Source: Nisaea sediminum (GTDB lineage Bacteria; Pseudomonadota; Alphaproteobacteria; Thalassobaculales; Thalassobaculaceae). From it: a stretch of 64,000 bases of DNA. Positions 34,147-42,940 of this stretch are shown in pieces. How positions within the stretch are numbered: the first letter of the stretch is position 1; the number at the start of each line of letters is the position of its first letter. The notes beneath the pieces were generated by a model that did not search any database, was not told where the DNA came from, and saw only the letters and a list, made by a program, of their open reading frames with translations. The stretch is from positions 1-64,000 of the forward strand of contig NZ_JACZCQ010000010.1 of assembly GCF_014904705.1 (NCBI RefSeq), in the 5' to 3' direction. The translations under genes and the position numbers were made by a program.

Positions 34147-35055
34147 ATGACCGACATCACAGCGAACAGCATGCAGGCCGAGGCGGCGGCGGAGCAGGGT
34201 GCTCCGGCGCTCAAGGTCCGGAGTTACTGGCAGACCGTCGGATACCGGCTGCGCTACGACTACATGACCCTGTTCTTCGGCGCCGTGGTCGCCCTGATCA
34301 TCCTCTCCGCCATCTTCGCGCCTCTCATCGCGCCGATGGATCCCTACGAGACCAGCCTGATCAAGCGGCTGAAGCCGATGCTTTACCAGGGGCATCTCCT
34401 CGGCACGGACGAGCTCGGTCGCGATATCCTCTCCCGGATGCTCTATGGCGGGCGGATCTCGCTCGCGATGGGCATCCTGCCGGTGCTCGCCGCGACCCTG
34501 ATCGGCGGGTCGCTCGGCGTCATCGCCGGTTTTGTCGGCGGCCGGACAAACATGGCGATCATGCGCACGGTCGACGTCTTCTACGCCTTCCCGTCGATCC
34601 TCTTGGCGGTGGCGATCTCCGGCGCGCTCGGCGGCGGCATCTTCAACGGTATGGCCTCGCTGACGCTGGTCTTCATTCCGCCGCTCTGCCGCATCGCGGA
34701 GACCGCGACCTCGCAGGTCCGCAACCTCGATTTCGTCGAGGCGGCGCGGGCGACCGGCGCCGGCACGTTCAACATCATCCGCGTGCACGTGCTCGGCAAC
34801 GTGCTGGGGCCGATCCTGATCTACGCCTCCAGCATGGTCAGCGTCTCGATCCTGCTGGCCTCCGGCCTCTCCTTCCTCGGCCTTGGGGTGACCCCGCCGG
34901 AGCCGGACTGGGGGCTGATGCTGAACACCCTGCGCGGCGCCATCTACATCAATCCCATGGTCTGCGCCCTGCCGGGCTTCGCCATTCTGATCACCTCGAT
35001 CTGTTTCAATCTGGTCAGCGACGGTCTGCGCTCGGCCATGGACGTCCGGATGTAA
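34147..35055 (+). CDS. ABC permease, DppC type
   Basis: A 302-aa permease with the oligopeptide-permease N-terminal domain (LRYDYMTLFFGAVVALIILSAIF across the first helix region), then LGTDELGRDILSRMLYGGRISL, a hallmark of DppC/OppC/NikC. The contact loop is FVEAARATGAGTFNIIRVHVL. It forms the second half of the membrane channel and is followed after 11 bp by the ATPase genes. Confidence 0.93.
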   Translation: MTDITANSMQAEAAAEQGAPALKVRSYWQTVGYRLRYDYMTLFFGAVVALIILSAIFAPLIAPMDPYETSLIKRLKPMLYQGHLLGTDELGRDILSRMLYGGRISLAMGILPVLAATLIGGSLGVIAGFVGGRTNMAIMRTVDVFYAFPSILLAVAISGALGGGIFNGMASLTLVFIPPLCRIAETATSQVRNLDFVEAARATGAGTFNIIRVHVLGNVLGPILIYASSMVSVSILLASGLSFLGLGVTPPEPDWGLMLNTLRGAIYINPMVCALPGFAILITSICFNLVSDGLRSAMDVRM

Positions 35056-35066
35056 GGAGCGGAGAC

Positions 35067-36182
35067 ATGAGCATGACAGAGACAAAAGCCGCCCTTACCG
35101 AAGTCGATACCCGCGACGCCCGCGATCGTGGCGGCGAAGCGCAGCCGATGCTGATCGCCCGCGGCCTGAAGAAGCACTTCCCGATCACCGGTGGCGTGCT
35201 GAACCGCACGGTCGGGCATGTGCGGGCGGTCGACGGGGTCAGCTTCACGGTGATGAAGGGCGAGACCCTCGGCGTGGTCGGCGAGTCCGGATGCGGCAAA
35301 TCCACGCTCGCCCGCCTGTTGATGCACCTGATCGTTCCGGACAGCGGAGAGCTGATCTTCGACGGAGACGGCGTCGGTCAGAAGGACGGCCTGGAGATCC
35401 GCGACATGCGGCGTCTGATGCAGATGGTCTTCCAGGACAGCTATTCCTCGCTCAACCCGCGCATGCCGGTGGAGGATTCCATCGCCTACGGCAAGACCGT
35501 GCACGGCGCGAGCAAGGCGGCGGCGAAGGAGGCGGCGCGGGAGCTGATGAAGAAGGTCGGCCTCGAGCCGAGCCTCTTCGGCCCGCGTTATCCGCACGAG
35601 CTTTCCGGCGGCCAGAAGCAGCGCATCAACATCGCCCGCGCGCTGGTGCTGGAGCCCCGCGTGGTGATCCTCGACGAGGCGGTCTCCGCCCTCGACAAGT
35701 CGGTCGAGGCGCAGGTGCTGAACCTGCTGCGCTATCTGAAGGACCATTTCAACCTGACCTATGTCTTCATCTCCCACGACCTGAACGTGGTGCAGTATGT
35801 GAGCGACCGGGTGCTGGTGATGTATCTCGGCGAGGTGGTCGAGATCGGACCGGTGGACGAGATCTACGAGAACCCGAAGCACCCCTATACGGCAGCGCTG
35901 CTGGCCTCGCGTCTCTCGATGGATCCGGACGATCGGGTCGAGGAACCGCCACTGGTCGGCGATCCGCCGAACCCGATCAATCCGCCGTCCGGCTGCCGTT
36001 TCCGCACGCGCTGCGACTTCGCGGAGAAGATCTGCGAGGTGGACTCACCGTCCCTGCCGGAGACCGACGGACCGAAAGCGCATGTCTGCGCCTGCCACAT
36101 GTTCGTGCCGAAATCCGGTCATTCGAAGGCCGCCGGTCTCGAGGCGCCGGCGACGAAGACTCTCGCGAGGAGCGCATCATGA
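35067..36182 (+). CDS. ABC ATPase, DppF/OppF type
   Basis: A 371-aa ATPase with Walker A GESGCGKST, signature LSGGQKQR and Walker B VVILDEAVSALD. Here DEA replaces the usual DEP. The C-terminal oligopeptide-transporter domain ends in a cysteine-rich stretch (CRFRTRCDFAEKIC) that in the family binds a [4Fe-4S] cluster. Its stop overlaps the next ATPase gene by ATGA. Confidence 0.93.
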   Translation: MSMTETKAALTEVDTRDARDRGGEAQPMLIARGLKKHFPITGGVLNRTVGHVRAVDGVSFTVMKGETLGVVGESGCGKSTLARLLMHLIVPDSGELIFDGDGVGQKDGLEIRDMRRLMQMVFQDSYSSLNPRMPVEDSIAYGKTVHGASKAAAKEAARELMKKVGLEPSLFGPRYPHELSGGQKQRINIARALVLEPRVVILDEAVSALDKSVEAQVLNLLRYLKDHFNLTYVFISHDLNVVQYVSDRVLVMYLGEVVEIGPVDEIYENPKHPYTAALLASRLSMDPDDRVEEPPLVGDPPNPINPPSGCRFRTRCDFAEKICEVDSPSLPETDGPKAHVCACHMFVPKSGHSKAAGLEAPATKTLARSAS

Positions 36183-37201
36183 GCATGGAAACCTCCGCGC
36201 CGCTGGTCTCGGTCAAGGACCTCAATGTCAAATTCGTCAGCCGCGAGTCGACGGTGAACGCGGTCAACGACGTGAACCTCACGGTCAATCATGGCGAGGT
36301 GCTTTGCATCATCGGGGAGTCCGGCTCCGGCAAGAGTGTCAGCATGCGGGCGCTGATGCGCCTGCTGCCGGAACGGCGGACGAAGATCACCGGCAAGCTC
36401 GAGGTCGACGGGCAGGACGTGCTCGCGCTGAAGGGGAAAGAACTCTCCGCATTCCGCGGTGGCAAGGCCGCGATGATCTTCCAGGAGCCGATGACGGCGC
36501 TCGATCCGGTCTTCACCATCGGCAACCAGATCGCCGAGACGGTCTGCCGGCACGAGGGCTGCTCGAAAGAGGATGGGCTGGCCCGGGCGCTGGAGCTGCT
36601 CGAACTGGTGAAGGTGCCGTCGGCGGCACGCCGTCTGAAAGCCTATCCGCACGAGCTCTCCGGCGGTCTCCGCCAGCGCGCGATGATCGCGCTCGCGCTC
36701 TCCTGCCGTCCTAAGCTGTTGCTTGCGGACGAGCCGACCACTGCGCTCGACGCCACGGTGCAGATCCAGGTCCTGATCCTGATGCGCAAGCTGCAGCAGG
36801 AAATGGGCATGGGCATGATCTTTGTTACCCACGACCTCGGTGTCGCTGCGGAGATCGCCGACAGAGTGGCCGTGATGTATGCCGGCCGCATCGTCGAGAG
36901 CGGAACGGTGCAGGAGGTCCTGACCGACCCGAAGCACCCCTATACCAAAGGCATGCTGTCCTCGACCGTACACGGCAACATGCGCGGCAAGGACATCGAG
37001 GCCATTCCCGGCAGCCCGCCCGACCTGCGCTCGTTGCCGACCGGATGCAGCTTCGCACCGCGCTGCCCGAACGCGGACGACGGATGCCGCGCCCAGCTCC
37101 CGCCCGAGGTCACGCTCGGTCCGGGGCGGATCGCACGCTGCTTCAAGCTGGACGACGCGCCGCCCGCGGCAAAGCCCGAACGGGAGAGCGCGCTGGCCTG
37201 A
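36179..37201 (+). CDS. ABC ATPase, DppD/OppD type
   Basis: A 340-aa ATPase with Walker A GESGSGKSV, signature LSGGLRQR and Walker B LLLADEPTTALD. The C-terminal region with CSFAPRCPNADDGC is the cluster-binding motif of the family. The start at 36179 (MSMETSAP) overlaps the previous gene; a longer in-frame reading from 35291 is a shadow of the first ATPase. The two ATPases form the heterodimeric motor. Confidence 0.93.
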   Translation: MSMETSAPLVSVKDLNVKFVSRESTVNAVNDVNLTVNHGEVLCIIGESGSGKSVSMRALMRLLPERRTKITGKLEVDGQDVLALKGKELSAFRGGKAAMIFQEPMTALDPVFTIGNQIAETVCRHEGCSKEDGLARALELLELVKVPSAARRLKAYPHELSGGLRQRAMIALALSCRPKLLLADEPTTALDATVQIQVLILMRKLQQEMGMGMIFVTHDLGVAAEIADRVAVMYAGRIVESGTVQEVLTDPKHPYTKGMLSSTVHGNMRGKDIEAIPGSPPDLRSLPTGCSFAPRCPNADDGCRAQLPPEVTLGPGRIARCFKLDDAPPAAKPERESALA

Positions 37202-37228
37202 AAACACAACAGAAAGGGGAGAGTGAAG

Positions 37229-37939
37229 ATGCACAAGATCGAGATACCGCAGCGTGTCGTGGAGTCCGTCGTCGCCCGGCGAGGCACGGCCCATCCCTTT
37301 GCAGATCTGGACCCCGCGAAGACCGCGCTGGTCGTGGTCGACCTGCAGAACGGTTTCATGATGGACGGTGTTGCCCATGCGCTCTGCACCATGGCGCGGG
37401 AGATCGTGCCGAACGTGAACCGGCTGGCCTCCGCCGTCCGCGAGACCGGCGGGCAGGTTTTCTGGATCCAGAACACCCATGACGAGTCCTGCCTCGAGAG
37501 CTGGTCGAACCTGCATGCGATGACGCTGCCGGAGAAGACCGCCAAGCGCATCGAGTCCATGAGCGAGGGCACCCTGGGGCACGAGCTCTGGGCCGATCTC
37601 GACGTGAAGCTGGACGACATGAAGGTGCTCAAATACCGCTACTCGGCTTTCTTGCCCGGCTATTCGGATCTGCCGGACATCCTGCGCGCGAGAGGGCTCG
37701 ACACGGTTCTGATCACCGGGACGGTCACGAATGTCTGCTGCGAATCCTCGGCGCGCGACGCCATGATGACGAACTTCAAGACCATCATGGTGACCGACGG
37801 CAATGCCGCGACCAGCGACGAGGAGCACAACAGCTCGCTCATCAACTTCTATCTGACGTTCGGTGATATCATGAGCACCGACGAAGTCATCGACTGCCTC
37901 ACCAAGAACGCTGCGGCCACCCGCTCCGCGGCGGAATAA
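37229..37939 (+). CDS. Isochorismatase-family cysteine hydrolase
   Basis: A 236-aa cytoplasmic hydrolase. The triad of the family is visible: D38 (VVVDLQNGF), K135 (LKYRYSAF) and C170 (TGTVTNVCCESSARDA). A second Cys, C171, directly follows the nucleophile where Val is usual. Relatives hydrolyse ureido and amide bonds (RutB, N-carbamoylsarcosine amidase, biuret hydrolase). It does not carry the sequence pattern I recall for biuret hydrolase, so I do not assign a substrate. The ATG at 37229 has GGGGAG upstream; it follows the ATPase gene by 27 bp. Confidence 0.88.
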   Translation: MHKIEIPQRVVESVVARRGTAHPFADLDPAKTALVVVDLQNGFMMDGVAHALCTMAREIVPNVNRLASAVRETGGQVFWIQNTHDESCLESWSNLHAMTLPEKTAKRIESMSEGTLGHELWADLDVKLDDMKVLKYRYSAFLPGYSDLPDILRARGLDTVLITGTVTNVCCESSARDAMMTNFKTIMVTDGNAATSDEEHNSSLINFYLTFGDIMSTDEVIDCLTKNAAATRSAAE

Positions 37940-37968
37940 TTCCGTAATACCAACCTGATAGGTACAAA

Positions 37969-38964
37969 ATGAGCAAACCCAAGGTCGCGGTGATCGGCAC
38001 CGGCGGTACCATTGCGTCGATCGGCAAGACCCCGCTCGACATCCTCGATTACGGCGCCAACAAGAAGATGATCGGCATCGAGGAGATCATCGCGATGTTC
38101 CCGATCGTGCACGAGGTCGCCGAAATCGTCCCGGTGCCCTATCAGGCGATCCCGAGCCCGTCGGTCGGCTTCAAGGAATGGCGCGAGCTGGTGCTGAAGA
38201 TCGATGAATTGGCAAAGGACCCGGATCTCGACGGGATCGTCGTGACACACGGCACGGCCTCACTTGAGGAAACGGCCTACGCGCTGCACCTGACCGTGAA
38301 GGCCGACATCCCGGTCGTCGTGGTCGGCTCCCAGCGGCCGTCGAGCGCGCTCTCGACCGATGCCGGCTTCAACCTGGTGAACGGAATCCGCACCGCGGGC
38401 TCGCCTGACGCGAAGGGCATGGGCGTCATGACCCTGCTCAACGACGAGATCCAGTGCGCCCGAGAAGTGACCAAGACTTCGACCTACCGCATGCAGACCT
38501 TCCGTACGCCCGACTTCGGATGTCTCGGCCATGCGGATGGGGATGCGGTCGCGTTCTACCGCAAGCCGCTGCGCAAACACGCGCCCGACACGGAATTTGA
38601 TATCCGCACGATCGACGCCATGCCGCGGGTCGACATCGCCTATGCCTATACCGGTTCGGACGGCACTGCTTGCCGGGCCTTCCTGGAGGCCGGGGCCCAG
38701 GGGATCGTGTCCGCGGGCTTCGCGCCGGGCTTCTGCGGGCCGGGCGACGAGGAGGTCCTGCGCGAGGCGGTCAAGAAGGGCGTCGTGGTCGTGCAGTCGA
38801 CGCGCGCCGGCAGTGGCCGGACCTTCACGAGCACGAAGATGAAGGAATGCGGCTTCCTGATCGCGGACAACCTCAACCCGCAGAAAGCTCGCATCCTGCT
38901 CTCCCTCGCCCTCACGGTGACCAAGGATCCGGACGAGATCGCGAGGATCTTCCAGACCTACTGA
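37969..38964 (+). CDS. Asparaginase-family protein with altered substrate-binding residues
   Basis: A 331-aa protein with the L-asparaginase fold. T14 in TGGTIAS (first catalytic Thr) and T96 in THGT are kept, as is K169 (REVTKTST). The Asp that follows the second Thr in true asparaginases (HGTDT) is A97 here (HGTASLEET), and the Ser-Gln-Asp contact motif is replaced by SPS (about 63-65). In the family those Asp and Gln residues bind the substrate amino group. No signal peptide. The true substrate is probably an amide without a free alpha-amino group (inference). Confidence 0.85.
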   Translation: MSKPKVAVIGTGGTIASIGKTPLDILDYGANKKMIGIEEIIAMFPIVHEVAEIVPVPYQAIPSPSVGFKEWRELVLKIDELAKDPDLDGIVVTHGTASLEETAYALHLTVKADIPVVVVGSQRPSSALSTDAGFNLVNGIRTAGSPDAKGMGVMTLLNDEIQCAREVTKTSTYRMQTFRTPDFGCLGHADGDAVAFYRKPLRKHAPDTEFDIRTIDAMPRVDIAYAYTGSDGTACRAFLEAGAQGIVSAGFAPGFCGPGDEEVLREAVKKGVVVVQSTRAGSGRTFTSTKMKECGFLIADNLNPQKARILLSLALTVTKDPDEIARIFQTY

Positions 38965-38975
38965 CGGGGCGGGCG

Positions 38976-39893
38976 ATGTCAACGGACCCCGCTCCAGCCT
39001 TGCCGGCGCGCATCGTCAACCCGGATGCGCGCACCGGCATTCTGCTGACTCTCGTCGGCCTGATCGTGTTTTCCATCCTGAATGGGGTGGTAAAGGCGCA
39101 GACCGAACTTTTCCCGGTCGTGCAGATCATGTTCTTCCGCAACGCTTTCGCGCTCCTGCCGCTTGCGCTCTTTATCGGCCTGACGGCGGGCTGGAAGTCT
39201 GTCCGGACCGAGCGCCCGGGGTTGCATGTGCTGCATGCGCTCTTGGTCAGCGGGGCGATCGGGTTCATTTTTCTCGGTTACAGCAGCCTGCCGCTGGCGG
39301 ACGCGACGGCGATCAACTTCGCGGCGCCGCTGGTGGTCTGCGTGCTCTCGGTACCGCTTCTGAAAGAACCCGTCGGGCCGCTCAAGTGGTTCGCGGTGCT
39401 GATCGGTTTCGTCGGCGTGATGATCATGGTGAGGCCCGGCGGCGACGTGATCCGCGAGGGGGCGATCTACAGTTTCGCGGGCACGGTGATGAGTGCTTGC
39501 GGCCTGTTGCTGGCGCGCCATCTCAGCCGGTTCGACGCGACGACGACGATCGTCTTCCTCTTCATGGCGCTGTCATCGGCCATGATGCTGCCGCTGCTGT
39601 TCCTCTACTGGGTGACACCGACGCCGCTCCAGCTGGCGGGGCTGGTTGCCATGGGGGTCGCGTCCGGCGTCGCGCAATATATCACCACGCGCGCGCTGTT
39701 CCATGCATCCGCCGCGACGATCGCACCGCTGGGGTACACGAAGATGATCTGGGCGCTCCTGATCGGCTATTTCGCCTTCGGGGATTGGCCGGCGCCGGTG
39801 GTGCTTGCCGGCGCCGGCCTGGTGCTGCTCAGCACCTGGGTTGTCTTTCGAAAGGAAAGCGCTTCCTCCCGGCGCCGTCCCGCCGAGCAGTGA
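38976..39893 (+). CDS. EamA/DMT family transporter 1
   Basis: A 305-aa protein with ten predicted helices in two EamA repeats, starting MSTDPAPALPAR, then GILLTLVGLIVFSILNGVVK. EamA proteins are usually exporters of metabolites or amino-acid-like compounds. It is the last gene of the transporter operon, 11 bp after the asparaginase-like gene. Its stop codon abuts the stop of the convergent amidase-2 gene (TGATCA). It is related to the second EamA gene at 41668. Confidence 0.88.
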   Translation: MSTDPAPALPARIVNPDARTGILLTLVGLIVFSILNGVVKAQTELFPVVQIMFFRNAFALLPLALFIGLTAGWKSVRTERPGLHVLHALLVSGAIGFIFLGYSSLPLADATAINFAAPLVVCVLSVPLLKEPVGPLKWFAVLIGFVGVMIMVRPGGDVIREGAIYSFAGTVMSACGLLLARHLSRFDATTTIVFLFMALSSAMMLPLLFLYWVTPTPLQLAGLVAMGVASGVAQYITTRALFHASAATIAPLGYTKMIWALLIGYFAFGDWPAPVVLAGAGLVLLSTWVVFRKESASSRRRPAEQ

Positions 39894-41315
39894 TCACTCG
39901 GCGGCGAGCGCTCCTGCCGCGGTGAGCGGCGGACGCCGGCTGCGCCAGTCGCTCGCCTGCTCGTAGGCGGCCCCGACACGGAACACCATGGCCTCGTCGA
40001 ACGGCTTGCCGACCACCTGGAGGGAGATCGGCAGACCGTCGGTGGTGAAGCCGCAGCAGACGGACATGGCCGGACTGCCGGTGACGTTGAACGGCACCGT
40101 CATGTATCCCGAAAGCGCCAGCGGATCGTTCGGCTGTGCGTCGAAGCGACCGGCCGGGAGCGAGGTGCAGGGGGCGATGACAGCATCGTATTTGCCGAAC
40201 ATCTCGGCATTGAACTGCATGGTCATCTCCCGGCGCATGCGCAGGGCCTCGACATAGTCGGAGCCGCGCACGAAGGCGCCCGCCATCAGCCGCTCGCGGG
40301 TCGGGCGGCCATAGAGTTCCGGCCGTTCCATCAGATCCTTCTCGTGGATCGCATAGCATTCGGAGAGGATGATCATGCGGCCGCAGGCGTGGAAGAGCTC
40401 GTGCGACGGCAGGGTGACGCTCTCGACCGTCGCGCCCTCGGCACGGAGCGTATCGAGCGCCTCCGTGAGCGCCGCGCGGACTTCCGGATTGGTGTGCTCG
40501 TCCTCGTCGAGCCAGTTGGCGACATAGGCAATCTTGAGGCCTTTCGCGCCATCCTTCAGGCCGGCTGTGTAGTCGGAAAGCGGTACGTCCGCCGATGCCG
40601 GGTCGAGCGGGTCGAAGCCCGCCATGGCCTGCAGCGCGATCGCCGAATCCTCGACGCTCCAGCTGAGCGGACCGCAATGGTCCATGGTGAAGGAGAGCGG
40701 GAAGACGCCGCGGCGGCTGACCCGGCCGTAGGTCGGCTTGATGCCGACCGTGCCGCAATAGGCCGCCGGGCCCCGGATCGATCCGCCGGTGTCGGAGCCG
40801 AGCGCCATCCGCGTCATGCCGGCGGCGACGGCCGCGCCGGACCCGGAGGAGGACCCGCCCGGCACATGCTCGACGTTCCAGGGATTGCGGGCCGGCGGAA
40901 ACAGCGTCTCCTCGCTCGGACCGCCGGTGGCGAATTCGATGGTCGCGCATTTCCCGAGCAGCACCGCGCCGCCATCCAGCAGCCTCTGCACCGAATGGGC
41001 GTTCGCTTCCGGGATCACGTCCGGGCGCAGCTTCGACTGGCAGGAGGTCAGGATCCCGGCCGTATCGTAGATGTCCTTAGCGCCGAACGGGATACCGTGC
41101 ATCGGGCCGAGGTCGGTCCCGGACTTTAGCTCCTCCTCGGCTTTCTTCGCGCGGTCCAGTGCCAGTTCGGCGGTCACCGTGTTGAAGGCCTTCAGGGTGC
41201 CGTTGAGCTCGGAGATCCGGTCCAGAGCATCCCGGGTCGCCTCGACCGGCGAGAGGGAGCGGTCGCGATAGGCCTTGCCCAGTTCGGCGATGGAAAGTTC
41301 CTTGATGTCGGACAT
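39894..41315 (-). CDS. Amidase-signature hydrolase 2 (AtzE/GatA-like)
   Basis: A 473-aa amidase. The catalytic Lys is in GAKDIYDTAG, the cis-Ser region is PGGSSSGSGAAVAAG, and the nucleophile is in GSDTGGSIRGPAAYCG. It is similar to amidase 1 along its whole length, so the two are paralogues. It is preceded by its own small AtzG-like gene (10 bp gap), which suggests a second heteromeric hydrolase with a different specificity. No signal peptide. Function beyond amide hydrolysis is not readable. Confidence 0.9.
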   Translation of the reverse strand: MSDIKELSIAELGKAYRDRSLSPVEATRDALDRISELNGTLKAFNTVTAELALDRAKKAEEELKSGTDLGPMHGIPFGAKDIYDTAGILTSCQSKLRPDVIPEANAHSVQRLLDGGAVLLGKCATIEFATGGPSEETLFPPARNPWNVEHVPGGSSSGSGAAVAAGMTRMALGSDTGGSIRGPAAYCGTVGIKPTYGRVSRRGVFPLSFTMDHCGPLSWSVEDSAIALQAMAGFDPLDPASADVPLSDYTAGLKDGAKGLKIAYVANWLDEDEHTNPEVRAALTEALDTLRAEGATVESVTLPSHELFHACGRMIILSECYAIHEKDLMERPELYGRPTRERLMAGAFVRGSDYVEALRMRREMTMQFNAEMFGKYDAVIAPCTSLPAGRFDAQPNDPLALSGYMTVPFNVTGSPAMSVCCGFTTDGLPISLQVVGKPFDEAMVFRVGAAYEQASDWRSRRPPLTAAGALAAE

Positions 41316-41325
41316 GTCGGCGCTC

Positions 41326-41538
41326 CTAACGGGTTTCGATCGCGCGGGTGATCGTGTCGAGGAAAAAGGCGTTGGACGGTTCCAGCGTGGCCGGCCGGGG
41401 CCGGTTGCGGACCATCTCCGACCATTTCAGGACATTCCTGTAGGTGCCGAGCATGGTTTCCTCGCGATCTGCGGGGATCGTGAGGCCGGATCGCGCGATG
41501 ATCGCGTCGTATTGCTGCTTGATGCTTGCGTCGTCCAT
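41326..41538 (-). CDS. AtzG-like (DUF4089-type) small subunit 2
   Basis: A 70-aa protein starting MDDASIKQQYDA, with LTIPADREETMLGTYRNVLK and the EPSNAFF end motif. It shares the pattern L-x-(I/L)PADRE...RPRxAxxEPxxxF with small subunit 1, so the two are paralogues, each placed before its own amidase. The ribosome binding site is weak. Two operator-like sequences lie 53-92 bp upstream. Confidence 0.7.
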   Translation of the reverse strand: MDDASIKQQYDAIIARSGLTIPADREETMLGTYRNVLKWSEMVRNRPRPATLEPSNAFFLDTITRAIETR

Positions 41539-41590
41539 TGGTGAAGCCCATCCCTGTTTGTTCTTTCGGGAAAGATTACCAAGACTCATT

Positions 41591-41630
41591 ATTGGATACA
41601 ATCAGGGTTTTGTGTTTGATTTGGATGCAA
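41591..41630 (+). promoter_or_regulatory. Putative GntR operator, copy 3 plus a degenerate repeat
   Basis: ATTGGATACAAT at 41591-41602 is identical to copy 2. A second, weaker element TTGGATGCAA lies at 41621-41630, and ATTGGATG follows at 41631. The repeats lie between the amidase-2 unit and the end of the second EamA gene, so they most likely control the amidase-2 unit. Confidence 0.62.
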
Positions 41631-41667
41631 ATTGGATGTGAATCGGAACGAAAGGGAAGGTCGTCGC

Positions 41668-42624
41668 CTATGCCTTGTTGCTGGCGGCCCGCTTTTCCGC
41701 GCGCACCGTGTAGAGCGAGGTGGCGATGATCAGGGTGGCGCCGGCTGCAGTCGCCAGGTCAGGCGTTTCGCCGAAGATGAGGAAGCCGATCAGGGCGGCG
41801 AAAACCAGCCTCGTATAGTCCATCGGCGCCACTGCCGAGGCCTCGCCTTCCTTGAAGCCCTGGATATTGGCGAGCTGGCCGAACACGGACAGCACCCCTA
41901 TCGCCGCCATCACCAGCCATTCCCTGGGGCTCGGGGTGACCCAGTACATGATTGTCGGCGGAACCATGAGAACGCCGACGAGAATGGCCTGATAGCTGAG
42001 GATCGTCACGGAGCGGTCGAATTGCGAGACCTTGCGGATGATGACCATCACAGCGGCCGCAGATGCCGCGCCGGCGACGGCGAAGAGGGAATAGAGATTG
42101 AGCCCGTCGGGGCCGGGTTGAACCATCACGAGCACGCCGGCAAAGCCGATCAGGACGGCGAACCAGCGCCGCGGTCCGGCGACCTCCCTGAGCAGGATCA
42201 GTGCGAAGATCGTCACGAACAGGCTCTTTGCGAAGCCGAGCGCCGTGGCTTCGGCGAGCGGGAGATGCACGACCGCCGTGAAGCCGCAGGTCATGGCGAT
42301 GAGCGCGAACAGCACGCGGGTGAGGTGCAGGGGCAGGTGGTTGGTCTTCAGAATGTCCGGAAATCCGGCGATCAGGACCGGCATGACCGTGAAGGTCATC
42401 ACGATCTGGCGGAAGAGCAGGATCTGGACGACCGGGATTGTATCACCGATCGACTTGATGAGCGCGGTCATGACGGTGAAGAAGAGTCCGGCGATCACGA
42501 CCCATATCGCACCTCGCGCATTGCCCGGAAGGGCCAGGAAGGGAGCGGTGACCGGCTTCAGGATGTTGTCGGAAAAAGATGATAACCTATTGAGGTATAA
42601 TAAGTTAATTGACGGGTTCCGCAT
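41668..42624 (-). CDS. EamA/DMT family transporter 2
   Basis: A 318-aa ten-helix transporter with two EamA repeats (for example AIWVVIAGLFFTVMTALIK, then GQLANIQGFKEGEASAVAP). I take the ATG at 42624; an in-frame TTG at 42660 is an alternative. It is divergent from the GntR gene, with the operator copy 4 in between. It is likely an exporter or importer of the same compound class as EamA 1. Confidence 0.85.
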   Translation of the reverse strand: MRNPSINLLYLNRLSSFSDNILKPVTAPFLALPGNARGAIWVVIAGLFFTVMTALIKSIGDTIPVVQILLFRQIVMTFTVMPVLIAGFPDILKTNHLPLHLTRVLFALIAMTCGFTAVVHLPLAEATALGFAKSLFVTIFALILLREVAGPRRWFAVLIGFAGVLVMVQPGPDGLNLYSLFAVAGAASAAAVMVIIRKVSQFDRSVTILSYQAILVGVLMVPPTIMYWVTPSPREWLVMAAIGVLSVFGQLANIQGFKEGEASAVAPMDYTRLVFAALIGFLIFGETPDLATAAGATLIIATSLYTVRAEKRAASNKA

Positions 42625-42738
42625 TCTGAAGTCGGACGGTTTTTCGGGTTCGCTGACCAATGCGGCGGATCCTTGCTGGCGATGGCCGATGCAGATTGCG
42701 CGGGCGCGCGCAAATGGCCGTTCGGTCTGAATTACAAG

Positions 42739-42750
42739 ATTGGATCCAAT
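42739..42750. promoter_or_regulatory. Putative GntR operator, copy 4 (perfect palindrome)
   Basis: ATTGGATCCAAT is a perfect 12-bp palindrome between the divergent EamA 2 and GntR genes. It is 11/12 identical to ATTGGATACAAT. This position suggests autoregulation of gntR and control of EamA 2. Confidence 0.65.
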
Positions 42751-42940
42751 ATTTGCAGAAATGTCATCCGACTGTCTACCTTCCGCGTAGGGGGTGTGTT
42801 ATGGTGCTCTTCGCGAACCGAGATTTCGGCGCGACGGGAGAGACGCTACCGGCCGGCAGGAGATATGTCGGCCTCGAAGTACAAAGAATGCAAAGGCATG
42901 GCGTCTGTTGGCCGAGCCTGAAATGAATGGGGTGATGATT

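Noticed and set aside
37229-37939. Assignment as biuret hydrolase because of the AtzEG-like neighbours
   Set aside because: The catalytic triad is shared by the whole isochorismatase family, and the surrounding sequence does not resemble the biuret hydrolase sequence I recall. No atzD homologue is present.
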